Shown piece after piece: positions 47,144 through 57,002 of a stretch of DNA of 64,000 nt. The notes beneath the pieces are model-generated. The model worked only from the letters and a program-made list of their open reading frames with translations. It had not been told where the DNA came from and ran no database searches. This stretch comes from Pseudofabraea citricarpa (Eukaryota > Ascomycota > Leotiomycetes > Helotiales > Dermateaceae). A program made the translations under genes and the position numbers. Each line of letters starts with the position of its first letter. Position 1 is the stretch's first letter. Location: positions 620,001-684,000 of the forward strand of contig JAPWGK010000006.1 of the NCBI GenBank assembly GCA_029641185.1, given 5' to 3'.

Positions 47144-47892
47144 ATGGCTTCTGACGAATCTCTCCCAACCCTCAAGATCTTAATGATCGGTCCCTCGGGC
47201 GCAGGGAAATCAGCGTGTAAGGAGCTTCATCCGATGTGGCCTGCAGATTACTTACATTACACCCAGTATTGATACGCTATTGCGATGACCAGTTTGATTC
47301 AGAATCTTCAACAGCGACGATCGGGGTAGATTTCAAGGTACGCAACGTCTGAAAACCCGTGGTCCTTCACGAGAAACCCTTTGCAGACAAACAATACTGA
47401 CCATCGCCTCTCGCCACCCAGCTCAAGAAACTCTCTGTACATGGAAAAGCATACCGGTTAAACCTGCTCGACACTGCCGGTCAGGAACGCTTCCGCACGC
47501 TCTCGAACAGTTATTATCGCGGCGCACACGGCGTCATCCTCGTCTACGACATCTCGAGCCGCGAGAGCTTCCTCGCCATGGAACGCTGGTTCGACGAGGC
47601 TGAATCAAATGCCATGCCTGGCGCGGTCCTGTATCTCGTAGGCAGCAAGCTAGACCGCGCGGCGAACAGGAAGGTCAAGGTTGAGGAGGGTCAGGCTCTG
47701 GCTGCGAACCATGGAGCCCAGTTTTGCGAGGTCAGCTCGAAGACCAAGGAGAATGTGCGAAAGCCGTTTATCGAGATCGTGGATCAGATCTCACAAAGCC
47801 CGGAGTTGCTGGCGGCTTCAAACAAGAAGCGGGGTACGGTCGCGGTGGGCTCTGCGGCGGGCGATGTTATGGGCTCGGGGTGTTCTTGCTGA
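47144..47892 (+). CDS. Rab18-like small GTPase
   Basis: Membrane-trafficking GTPase; Rab18 relatives act at the ER and lipid droplets. The ATG at 47,144 gives MASDESLPTLKILMIGPSGA with the P-loop GPSGAGKS. A short intron leads to LLIRYCDDQFDSESSTATIG and VDFK (switch I), and another to LKKLSVHGKAYRLNLLDTAG and QERFRTLSNSYYRGAHGVIL (switch II intact). The base-binding motif reads LVGSKLD, where most Rabs have GNKxD, and the G5 motif is SSK rather than SAK. The C-terminus ends GSGCSC, a double-cysteine geranylgeranylation signal. The Ser in place of Asn could lower guanine affinity or may be normal for this fungal subgroup. Rab18 is the nearest fit by overall pattern, not proven. Confidence 0.85.
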
Positions 47893-48057
47893 AGTAGCAT
47901 AGGGCGTGGAAATACGAGTATGGGGCATCAGGGGTCTTGCATTTGGATATATTTACATGCGATACAGGAAGGCAAGGGAGGCGTTCTTGATTCGGGGTTC
48001 TTGGGACACGTTGGGCTGTGATACCCTTATAAATTAGATTGTACACTGTTCTAATAT

Positions 48058-49145
48058 CTATTCCTTTGGTTGCAGAAACTCTACTACGGCTATAAGTATA
48101 CTAGTCAGTGACCCTGTTTCTTCTGTTTCACTGGCAGAGGGAGGAACTTACCACTTCTAAATGCTTCAGGCTGCTCCGATATGACCCAGTGTCCAGCATC
48201 GATATCTGCCAGCTCGAAGCGCGGGAAGAACTTCCCTATGATAGGCAATGCCTCATCCGGGATATAATGACTCTTGGTACCACGTACAAACAGGGCTCTC
48301 TTCTCAAAGCGCACCTGCTCCGGATCCTTGATAGGAAAATCCCCCATATTATCCAGCGCCGCGCCTAGAATCTTGACGGGTACTCTAAACTTCTGCGTCT
48401 TCTCCCCCTGCGGGCGGAAGAGATTCGTGAGCAGAAACTGGCGGATCGGCAGCGAGTCCTCGACCTCCTGGAATATCTTATCTGCCTCGGACTGCTTCGT
48501 AACTCCCATTTCCTCTATCTTCCGCATCGCTTGTACGTACTGTCCGAACTTGCTCCCAATCGCTGCGTCGATAGGCGCATTGTCGACTGAGACAATATCC
48601 TGCACGATCTCTGGCGACCGCAGGGCTAAATTCATGGCGACTTTGGCGCCCATTGAGTGCCCGATCAGAGTAGTGTTCTGCAGCTTGTGCTCGGCGATGA
48701 ACCCTGCTACGTCCTCTGCCATGACGGTATAATCGTGTCTCGGATTGTGTGGAGAGTCTCCATGGTTTCTTAAATCCTGCAAGCGGGATCAAGTCAGAGA
48801 ATGCCCGCGTCCAGCTCAAATAACATCAACTCACTATCGCATATATGTTCCGATTCAGATCCCTCGCCAGCGCTCTATTCCCCCACCAAGTCGTCAGTAT
48901 CGGGAGCGAGGTGGAATTGGAGGTAGAGTGCGTGCTCACTTACTGATGCTCCTGTTGTTTTTCTTGGATCCGAACAGACCGTGCATGAAGACTATAGAGC
49001 CATTCTTGGGATCTGAGGAGCTTTTCTTCGCCGCTTCGTGCAGTTCGAACGCGAGCGGGACTCTGGTTGAGGTCGCATACGTCCGCCGTGACAGCAATTG
49101 GATGCTTCTAGGAAGTGAAGACGCGAGTAATCGCGGTGGATGCAT
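48058..49145 (-). CDS. IMO32: Mitochondrial alpha/beta hydrolase (ABHD11 / IMO32-like)
   Basis: Serine hydrolase of the mitochondrial matrix; ABHD11 protects lipoylated dehydrogenases in animals, and yeast Imo32 is processed by Icp55/Oct1. The start at 49,145 gives MHPPRLLASSLPRSIQLLSR, an Arg/Ser-rich presequence. VFMHGLFGSKKN is the oxyanion HG segment, joined across introns to ARDLNRNIYAI and DLRNHGDSPHNPRHDYTVMA. The nucleophile elbow is GHSMGAKVAMNLALRSPEIV, and the catalytic His is in DAGHWVISEQPEAFRS. The final intron (GTAAGTTCC...CTTATAG) adds AVVEFLQPKE, with TAG at 48,058-48,060. Fits the family's usual length. Confidence 0.9.
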
Positions 49146-49803
49146 GTCTTCTTTGGCCTATGTCAGATCTTACGACCTGCACTCCTTAAATCTGATCTGG
49201 GGAGATTCGGGTTAGGTAGACGCAGGATCTCTTGGGGAAATGCGACGTGCTCATGCACATGCAGCTTAAGCTTATCTGGAAATTTATTTTGGGTCGGGTC
49301 ATGGTTGATGCGGTCCGAGGAGCACTTCGTTTTCGTTCACTGACCTACAGGCTTACGGGTAACCAGCCCATATCCGTTTTTCTTTTCTTTTTAGTATTGG
49401 AGATTCTATAGTAGTACCCAAAGACTGAAATATCTGCCTGTAACTTCAAATTCTTTTGTGAAAAAGTCTTGAACTACATATCTTACACTGTAGCTAAGTA
49501 GGTGAGCAAAATTCGATACAGCTGGACGAGAATAGTTTCGTCTTAGCAACCTAGTACTTTGAAATGACCACATTATTTTAGGATACTAAGTCTTATTTAC
49601 ACAACAAGTGCGTTTGGGCAAGTAGAAGTTGCAAATTTGCTAACTACTCTTACTGGATCAAATCCCTTCGGATGATTATCTCCCACCAAATACACTAAAT
49701 ATCTTACTTTCCATAACTGTTCCCATGCTCCCAAATTGCCCTCGGGCATTATTTTAACCAAGTTCCAAGTTCCAAGTTTCAGTACCAAAACCCTTCATCT
49801 ATC
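49146..49803. other. Intergenic
   Basis: 658 bases, AT-rich from 49,370 onward. No supported gene, repeat or RNA seen. Confidence 0.5.
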
Positions 49804-50265
49804 TCATTTCTTCTGGTCCACGCCCTCCTTTTTCGGCTTCGGTTTCTGCTTGGGCTCCGGATACTCAGTATACTTCTGCGTGAGTTTATGATTTGTAGTG
49901 AGGTAACCCGACAATCCAAACTGGCTAAAAGGAAGTATCATCCCGCTCCATTTCTCTTCACGCTCCTTTTCTGCGACCTCCCGCTCCCTATCTTCTTACT
50001 CCTTGATGCAACACGCGATGTTTTTCTGCCATTGCTTTAGCCTTTCCGCCGTCTCGCCTGCGAAGATCGCCGTATCACCAGGATCGAATTTGCATGCTTT
50101 GGGCTGGTTTACTGGTTGCTGCCTTGCTTCTTTGAGTTCTCGTTCTAGCTCCTCGCAACGTCCGCGGTATTGGTCTCGTTGGGCTTGGAGTAAGTCGTGC
50201 TCGTTTGCCAATTCCGAGATGTTCTTCGCCGCCGATTCGCCATCTTTGCGTAGCGAGGGCTCCAT
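49804..50265 (-). pseudogene. Coiled-coil hypothetical protein interrupted by one in-frame TAA
   Basis: From the ATG at 50,263-50,265 the frame reads MEPSLRKDGESAAKNISELA, then the heptad-like HDLLQAQRDQYRGRCEELER and ELKEARQQPVNQ, and on to FDPGDTAIFAGETAERLKQW. It stops after 89 codons at TAA 49,996-49,998. Beyond the stop the same frame stays open for 63 more codons with clear coding character: EDREREVAEKEREEKWSGMI, LPFSQFGLSGYL, TQKYTEYPEPKQKPKPKKEG, then TGA at 49,804-49,806. The charged helix continues unbroken through the stop. A 12-base GTAAGAAGATAG overlaps the stop but is far too short for an intron. Likely causes are a nonsense mutation, a base error or, less likely, readthrough. 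Family unknown. Confidence 0.5.
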
Positions 50266-50546
50266 GCTTAGTGTCTTTTATGATCGGTCTGTATTTAGAT
50301 GTTTGGTGTACGGTTGAGCTGCGAATATTTAGAGATAACAAGTAGATGAAGAGTCATTGCCGGCGCCTGCCAATCTTAAACGAAGAGCTTGTGATAGCGC
50401 AACCTAAATTAAAGCGTACCAGAACCAGAACCGTGGCCTCCACGAGTGCTAGTCTAGTACTATGGCCACTTGGGGAAAGTTTACAGGTAAAACTACCTTT
50501 GTGGTATTCTTGGAGAGTTGCTATAGCTTCACAAGAAGGAGACAGG

Positions 50547-50826
50547 CACAGGGCAAATAAGTCTAGCGACGGGGGTCCGATATGCAACAAAATGTAAACA
50601 TACATTCATACGTCAGTCTTGATCCAGTGATAGATATATGCATTGGGAAAATAAGTCTAGCGACGGGGTCCGATATGCAACAAAATGTAAATATATATTC
50701 ACACATCAATCTTAATTCACTGATATATGCATAGGGCAAATAAGTCTGGCGACGGGGTCCGATATGCAACAAAATATAAACATACATTCACACGTCAGTC
50801 TTCATCCAGTGACATATGCATCTGGT
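50547..50826. repeat. Minisatellite, three tandem units of about 90-94 bases
   Basis: Units begin near 50,551, 50,645 and 50,734. Each contains AATAAGTCTAGCGACGGGGT followed by CCGATATGCAACAAAATGTA and a run like AACATACATTCACACGTCAG. Spacing between the GTCTAGCG landmarks is 94 and 89 bases. The units differ by scattered substitutions and small indels. No terminal inverted repeats seen. Confidence 0.85.
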
Positions 50827-51353
50827 GCCTCGCTGGTCAATAAAGATATTTACCTACCTATGGACAAACTTCCCTATATACGAATTTAATTCGGCTTGTC
50901 TATGAAGCTTTATCAATACCCTTAGCCTGTTCCTCACTAGGAATAGTGTCTAGCCGGCTGGGTAGGTTCATGGGAAAATGGAGAGTGCTGGCTAAACTTT
51001 TATTTTCATGCGTACAGATTGCAGTGTTTCTTTTGCCCAGGGGTCTGTCAGACCGGAACAGAAACAAGATAATAACAAGGCAGTGGCTGATTCTATATCG
51101 ACGCAAATGTACGCTCGGAATCCGTTTTATGAAGCATCTTAAACATGCATTATGCCTGAGATAATACCAACAAGCCACTGTACCTCGATAGAACTCCGAA
51201 CTTATATCGCATCTGTATAGTATCACAGCGAAGTTGTAATGAAGCACTAAGACCCTGTTCTCTGACAGGCCACTTATAATACTTAGAACTTTACGAAAAC
51301 ATAGTACCTAATAGCTTCAAATGAATTTTTGTATTATCTGCCTATCACCAATC
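50827..51353. other. Intergenic
   Basis: About 530 bases after the minisatellite, holding the 3' flank of the acireductone dioxygenase gene. Short open frames on both strands at 50,900-51,250 lack protein character. Confidence 0.5.
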
Positions 51354-52098
51354 CTACTTCGCAGCCAGAGCGGGAGCCGTCTGAAGGTATTGCTTTCGGT
51401 ATGGATTGGCATCCACCTCGGGGCTCCTGTTAAGAGGTGTCCATTTTGGCTCATCCTTGAAGAGGCGCATGGCCTGGATATACTTTGTATCAAGTCAGTA
51501 ATCAAAACACCAGCGCAGGGAGAAATGAGAAACATACGTTCTTGCTATCAGTGGTGAAGCGATGATAAATCCCAGCAGGTAGAACCTATCATGTCAAGAA
51601 TTAGCAAACTCCCCATACGGTATCATACTGGAGTCAGAATATCTTACAATTAGGTCATCCTTCTCCAACTGAATGCGCACCCATTCATCACCCTCACTCC
51701 TGACATCAAAGAACCCTGTGCCATCACGCACATATCTGATCTCCTCATCCTCATGCATATGCTCGTGGAAGAACGACTTAACCTTCTCCTCATACACATC
51801 ACCCATCTTCTCGGGCGAGACTGTAATCACATCGCGGTTCTTGTAGCTGCGGTCGGCGGCAAGCTTGTCGACCTGCTCGAGATCCGCCATACGGAAGTAG
51901 AGAACGCCCAGTTTCTCCAGGTAATCGGCCGCTACATCTCGTCCGGAATCGTGGAGTTCGCGTTGATCGACGTCCTGTGCGAGACCTTCTGTGTCAATTT
52001 TTCTGCATGGATGGAGGAACCCCTCATAGCACGATAGCCGGTTGAGATAGGTGGGTGGTTTTGCGTACCGATACGTTATCGTACCAAAAGGCTCTCAT
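51354..52098 (-). CDS. ADI1: Acireductone dioxygenase (methionine salvage)
   Basis: Fe(II)-dependent enzyme converting acireductone to the 2-keto precursor of methionine plus formate. The ATG at 52,096-52,098 gives [10 protein letters not shown], then an intron whose most likely acceptor (CTATGAG) keeps the frame into a short [18 protein letters not shown] segment. The family sequence [20 protein letters not shown] follows, then the cupin core [20 protein letters not shown] with the HxH and Glu metal ligands and FFDVR. Splicing from DDLIV to [15 protein letters not shown] brings in the fourth ligand His. The end is [20 protein letters not shown] to [15 protein letters not shown] at 51,354-51,356. 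The N-terminal splice is the least certain part. Confidence 0.92.
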
Positions 52099-52689
52099 TT
52101 TTGATAATTGTGAGTATGCCTTTTCTCTCTGCTGTTCTCGCAGCTGTAAATGTGAGTTCGGGTTCGCAGTTGTAAGCTGGAAGTCTATGGTGGATAGCAA
52201 AGCTGCATATGAGCGCAGATGAGAACGTGCTGTTCTGAGTGGTTATTTTCTGCACCCCGCGGCATCAATCGATTTCGAAAAAGTCAGTGGCAATGACGAC
52301 ACCATATCATGTGACTGATATATACACCCTGGTACTTGATCGAGTCAACCTACTTCAACGGAGCGAGGGACGGAGAATGCATATGATGTGTCTTTGGAAT
52401 TGGAATTTGCCGTAGTGGGATAATCGATTAAACCAGAAATTTCATCTCTATTGGAAGTTCTAAACTACGGGCGAAAACAATCCCATGATTAATTACAAGG
52501 TATATAACTCTTTTCAAACACGACACCGGTCATCCAAATTCATAACTGTAGGACCAACTCCAGGATATGCAGAGGACAGAAGATAGTTGTCCCATGAGAA
52601 AGTCGCAGAAAATAACACAATTCCGTATGCTGCACTAGCCAGAATCGCTCTCTAGGACTTTCACGACATCATGATACAGAGAAAATAAC
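52099..52689. other. Intergenic
   Basis: 591 bases between two minus-strand genes, with the ADI1 promoter on the left and the 3' flank of the SUR1-like gene on the right. No gene seen. Confidence 0.5.
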
Positions 52690-53738
52690 TTAAGCCATGC
52701 GATCGAGTAACTCGTACCGATTCTTGGAGTTGGATCTTCTCCAGAACAAGAACCCACCTCGTCTACCGCTCGACTGCGGCCTGTTTCCTCTCATAAGCCA
52801 TGTGGTCCAGGTCCACCACATACATGTTCCTATAACACCAGCAAGAGCAAAGCCAGATACGGTAAGGAAGAGCCAATGCTGGCCCATCCAAAAGATAGTC
52901 TGGGCGTCCTTTCCATGCCAACTGTTTCCCTTGGAAATTACGAAGAAACTCCAAGAGTGCTTAGAATATTCGTCTGGCATCAAAATTCGTAGGTGTTCTT
53001 CTGCTGGTCGGGTATCCCACATAAATTGCTTCCAAACCACCGAGAGAAACAATGGTCCTGTGCTGTACATGACTGTAATATATGGCATGAGCCAGTTTCG
53101 ATCGTAGTGTTGCAGCGATTCGATAACCTTCAAGAAGAAAGGGTGCTGAGGAACCGAACCCATTGCGTCGTTGCTGATTCCTGTAGGGATTGTACGTCTA
53201 ACCCAGGCAGGGAATGCAAGCAAAGGGTCTAGACGGCGATTGCAGCCATCGTCCAGATCAAGATATACACCGCCATAGTGGGCCAGAACAAAGTATCGAA
53301 TAGAGTCGGCGCGCTGAATATTATGAGGGTAGGAATCGAACGTTTCCAAGAACCACGAGTACTTGTCCGCGATGAATTTTCGAGAGAGCTCATCAGTCCA
53401 CAGCTATACGACAGTCAGAAAACAGAATCCCAATATGCTTGTTGGCTGGAAATGCGCACCTTATACTCGTAGTCCTTGTGCATTTCAATGCATGATTGCT
53501 GGCCTGCAAGCCATTTCGCAGGTATCGACTCGTTGATATAAGTTTGGTGAATAATCTTTGGGATCAAGCGTGTCTTCTCATCTATGAGACCAGACCCTGG
53601 GGCAGGAATCTCATCTGGTAGAATGGCATCCGCCGCAGCATCTTCGAAGAGTAAGGAGATCAGCGTGCTACAGGCGTTGGTGAGATACCCGACAATAATC
53701 AGGTTGATTATAAGAAATATGGCAGTTCCTCGTCGCAT
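52690..53738 (-). CDS. SUR1: Inositol phosphorylceramide mannosyltransferase (SUR1/CSG1-like, GT32)
   Basis: Golgi glycosyltransferase adding mannose from GDP-mannose to inositol phosphorylceramide, forming MIPC. The start at 53,738 gives MRRGTAIFLIINLIIVGYLT, a type II signal anchor; an ATG five codons upstream (53,753) is also in frame. The catalytic domain has RLIPKIIHQTYINESIPAKW, then across one intron (GTGCGC...GTATAG) LWTDELSRKFIADKYSWFLE, IQRADSIRYFVLAHYGGVYL and the DxD-type motif DLDDGCNRRLDPLL. PTGISNDAMGSVPQHPFFLK is a typical GT32 segment. A second membrane span, FLTVSGFALAGVIGTCMWWT, precedes a basic tail ending RYELLDRMA. Works with the GDP-mannose transporter at 20-21 kb. Confidence 0.92.
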
Positions 53739-54634
53739 CTTGGACTGTATCAAGTGGTGAGGCTGAAGTGTGTGGTTCGTTGGAAGATCCCCAGAAGGCT
53801 GAGGACGAGGATTATTGCCTTGGCATTGAGCGTTAAGGAGGTGATTGAGTTAGCGGAGCTCGTCGTTGACTTCCTTTTTCTGTTGCGCCAGGAGAGGATG
53901 CTGATATGGAATGTTGTTTTGCACGTTCGACTTTCTTAAGAAGGGAAAGGGGTGGTGCAGGTGCCGAGATTGCGACTCGGGACTTTTTACGATTTGCGAG
54001 GTACCGGGCCGGGATGATAAAAGAAGTTTTGAGTTAATCCACGATTAAACAAGAGACAAGCGGGGAAAGAAGACAATGAGCAGGAATGTTTGATCACGGA
54101 ACGGCTTCGACGATAACGTGAGGGCGGTTTACAGTATTTCAGCTACCTAGGTACCTACTGAGCCACCGCCACATATCAAGTCTAGATCGTTACTCTACAG
54201 TATCACGAGCACGAGTATGCAGCGTTCGGCCACGGTTTATCCGCATGCCGGGATGAGCGACAAAAAAAGGTGTACAGTGCTGTCACCGTCGCCGTCACTA
54301 GTAACTGTCACTGTCACAGCTGTCCAGTCTCAGCCGAATGCTCCGGTTTGCCTGTTTCCAGAGTCTCAAACTTCTCGGCTTACGCGGGTACCTTTTCGTA
54401 TTATTGTACCTAGTCTTGATCCTTTATGAAGCGCTTCAGCCCCAACCAGAGAGTTATCCAGAAGTGAGTGGTGCGTACGTACCACGTAATCCGTGATTCG
54501 TTGTCAACAGTCAAGATCTTGGCCTGGTTGGTCATTCCTCCAAGATTTCGAATCATAAGTCGACCATCATCGGCATGTCCGCATCTTCACTGTCAATTGG
54601 CGAAGGGTGACAAGCCCTTGTGTGCTGTCCATGC
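53739..54634. other. Intergenic
   Basis: 896 bases with the SUR1 promoter on the left and the MMM1 3' flank on the right. Contains TACCTAGGTACCTA at 54,144-54,157 and repeated GTCAC/GTAACTGTCACTGTCACAG near 54,285-54,320. No gene supported. Confidence 0.5.
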
Positions 54635-55944
54635 TCACTCAAACTGGTTCATATTCAGTCCGGGCATACTGCCAGGCATGGCATATTCTTCGCCCCGTGC
54701 CCTCCTCCTCCAGCGGAGGCCTTCCTGCTCGATTCTTTCGACTTCTGCTCGCGCTTTGGCTTCGGCCTCTACTTCTCTTCTAGCCTCATCCCTAAAGTCT
54801 CTCTCTATGTCCTTGCCTTTTCCTCGACTAATGCTTGCTGGCTCTGATGCTGCTTCCTCTCCACCTCTTGTGTTCTTCTTTCTTGGCCATAAACTAGGAA
54901 GTTCAATCTGCTGGAAACGAGGCTCAACACAGCGTTCGTCGAACCAGGTATGCAATCGAGCCTCGACTAGCTGAGCAATCTTCGGTACATCTTGTAGACG
55001 TGACCGACTGCCCACCAAACTTCGTATGGAAAGATCCAATCTGTAGTCGTCCAAAAAGCTGAAAGCTAAGGTCGTCGGACTTGAATGTGGGGGACTGCTG
55101 GGTATAAATGAAATAGATAGTGTCCCGCTGAACCGCACAACAGAAACCGCAAGACCCACTGGTAGAATAGCAGAAAGCGGTTTTGGGTAGTTGAGAAGCA
55201 ACTTCGTCTCCAGTGCAAGTGTGATGAAATCGCTCAGATCAACATCCATACGGGCTTGAAGCCGGCCATGTTCTCTCCCCAGACCTCCACCTTCTCCCCC
55301 TCGGCCTGTGCCTGAGCTCAATCCATCCTCATCCACAGGTATGACTCGACAATTGCTGAAGATAGGGAAATCCTCTCCCAGACTCAGCTCTGTAACCTTA
55401 ATCTCGTCCAGGAAATCCGGTCGGGAAGTGCCATTCAGGGCCTTCGTGAGCGAGGTCAAAATCGCATCATCATGCTGCGCATCACTTCTAAACTGCGCGA
55501 TCGTTTGTGCGATCAAAACATTGAACCAATCCAGACTTTCGGGCTGGTGACTATCCACATTGTAATATGTCTTGCTTAGAATCGTGGCCGTGGTCAACGG
55601 AGGGGGGTTTCGCAGTACGCTTGAGCGCTTCTTATTCAGTGGCTGAGAAGGATGACGAGGAGTAGAGGTTCGTAGAGTCAGTAGTGATCTCTTATGTGCA
55701 AGAGTTCTCGACCGCCGTTCGGTGGCTCGTAGGGCTGCTGTGACATCTGCGGATGGAGGATCTCCGAAAATGAAGAATTTGATGAATGCGCCGATGAGGA
55801 TGACGATCGAAAGTTGACCTAATAGCAGGCCTTGCGTAAAGGAGAGTCTTTGGCACGATAAGTAAGCTGCAGTTTGTATGTACAAGAATTTGTAACTTAC
55901 GAAGATTCAGCCTTTACAGGAGCTTCAATGGTGGTTGTGGCCAT
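54635..55944 (-). CDS. MMM1: ERMES subunit MMM1 (maintenance of mitochondrial morphology)
   Basis: ER-anchored SMP-domain lipid-transfer protein tethering ER to mitochondria with Mdm10, Mdm12 and Mdm34. Two exons: 55,901-55,944 encodes [14 protein letters not shown] plus two bases, and a 53-base intron (GTAAGT to GTGCCAAAG, with a CTTAC branch-like site) leads to 54,635-55,847. The lengths sum to 1257 bases, 418 residues. The join gives [20 protein letters not shown] and [13 protein letters not shown], the family's membrane segment. The earlier acceptor CTGCAG would make a 34-base intron and break the frame. The SMP domain includes [40 protein letters not shown] and [21 protein letters not shown] charged C-terminus ends PGLNMNQFE. 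Confidence 0.95.
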
Positions 55945-57002
55945 GGTCGGAACAGGACAGATTTAACCCTGGCACCATTTATCGCATGGCTCCCAAACAA
56001 GTTTTGTTGAATGGGGTCTATAATTTGCTACGGATCCCAGGAGATGTGAGAACACACGAGCCTGCTCGAATCTTAGAATGCCCACCTGGAGAGCAAGATG
56101 TTCGAAATTCTGTGCAAACACGTCAATTGCCGAAGACGCGTTTTCAAGGATGTTTCGACTTCGGCCCGACGTCATTCTCGATTTCGAGCTCCGATAAGTA
56201 TTCTTCTATTAAGCTTCTAGAATCATTTCAAAATTGGGGCCTACCAATCCAGGTAAGACATTCATGCTACTGTATCTGTTTCTGAACAATTATGAAAGGT
56301 TTCTCTGGTGGTACAATACTGTAGCTTGGTGTTCACCTTCTATCAAGCAATGCAGCCGTCCCTTGGTTCCTTACATCTTGCATTCATTTATTTTTACTTG
56401 GCTAATAAACACTACAACCTAGGTCATACTAATTACATGTCATCTCTGTGTAGATATATGAACTGATATTTATCTTTCCATGGCTTAGCGTACCAGACAA
56501 TGACGAACAGATCAAGGGTAATATTGAGTTACTATTTCCCCATGTTTGAACCCCTATATGTTAAGGAATTACAACGTAATCAGCTTTGAAATTTTGATTA
56601 ATGACCCATACTATGTGAGTTTAGCCATACTATTTTCTAAGAGAGGCCTAGATATATAGACAAAGAAATCTATCTGAATGCTACTTCGATTTCAAGAGTC
56701 CAAGCAGGCCAAGCATGATGAAAGTTAAGTTTAGCGAGCAACCTCCGTTTTATTTATTCCACCAACCAGCAATTCGCTCTCCCTTTTAGCATGGTAAGAT
56801 TTAGTACTTTTAAGGGGCTTTGATGCCATAAGGCGTTGGTTGGCTGGTTAAAATGTGCTCATCATCCATGAACTAGATAGAATAAATGAAAGGTACTGAC
56901 ATTACACGTAGGAATGCTTCTCTATCTAATTCGTTTATTATAAAACCAATATTATTTATATCAGATCAATATTCAAGCCATGATCGACTCACAAGCGCCT
57001 CT
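55945..57002. other. AT-rich intergenic region between MMM1 and the permease gene
   Basis: 1058 bases, clearly AT-rich from 56,200 onward. No supported gene; open frames at 55,935-56,285 and 56,234-56,422 have no protein character. It marks the boundary between the housekeeping block and the accessory cluster. Confidence 0.5.

Noticed and set aside
49987..49998. GTAAGAAGATAG as an intron that would remove the in-frame stop
   Set aside because: Only 12 bases, far below any spliceosomal intron, although removal would keep the frame.
50900..51250. Open frames on both strands
   Set aside because: Neither has recognisable motifs; the minus frame is rich in Cys/Arg/Tyr as in random AT-balanced sequence.
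56200..57000. AT-rich stretch as a possible RIP-mutated transposon
   Set aside because: No terminal repeats, no transposase remnant, and the composition is only moderately AT-rich by eye; a RIP index would be needed to support it.
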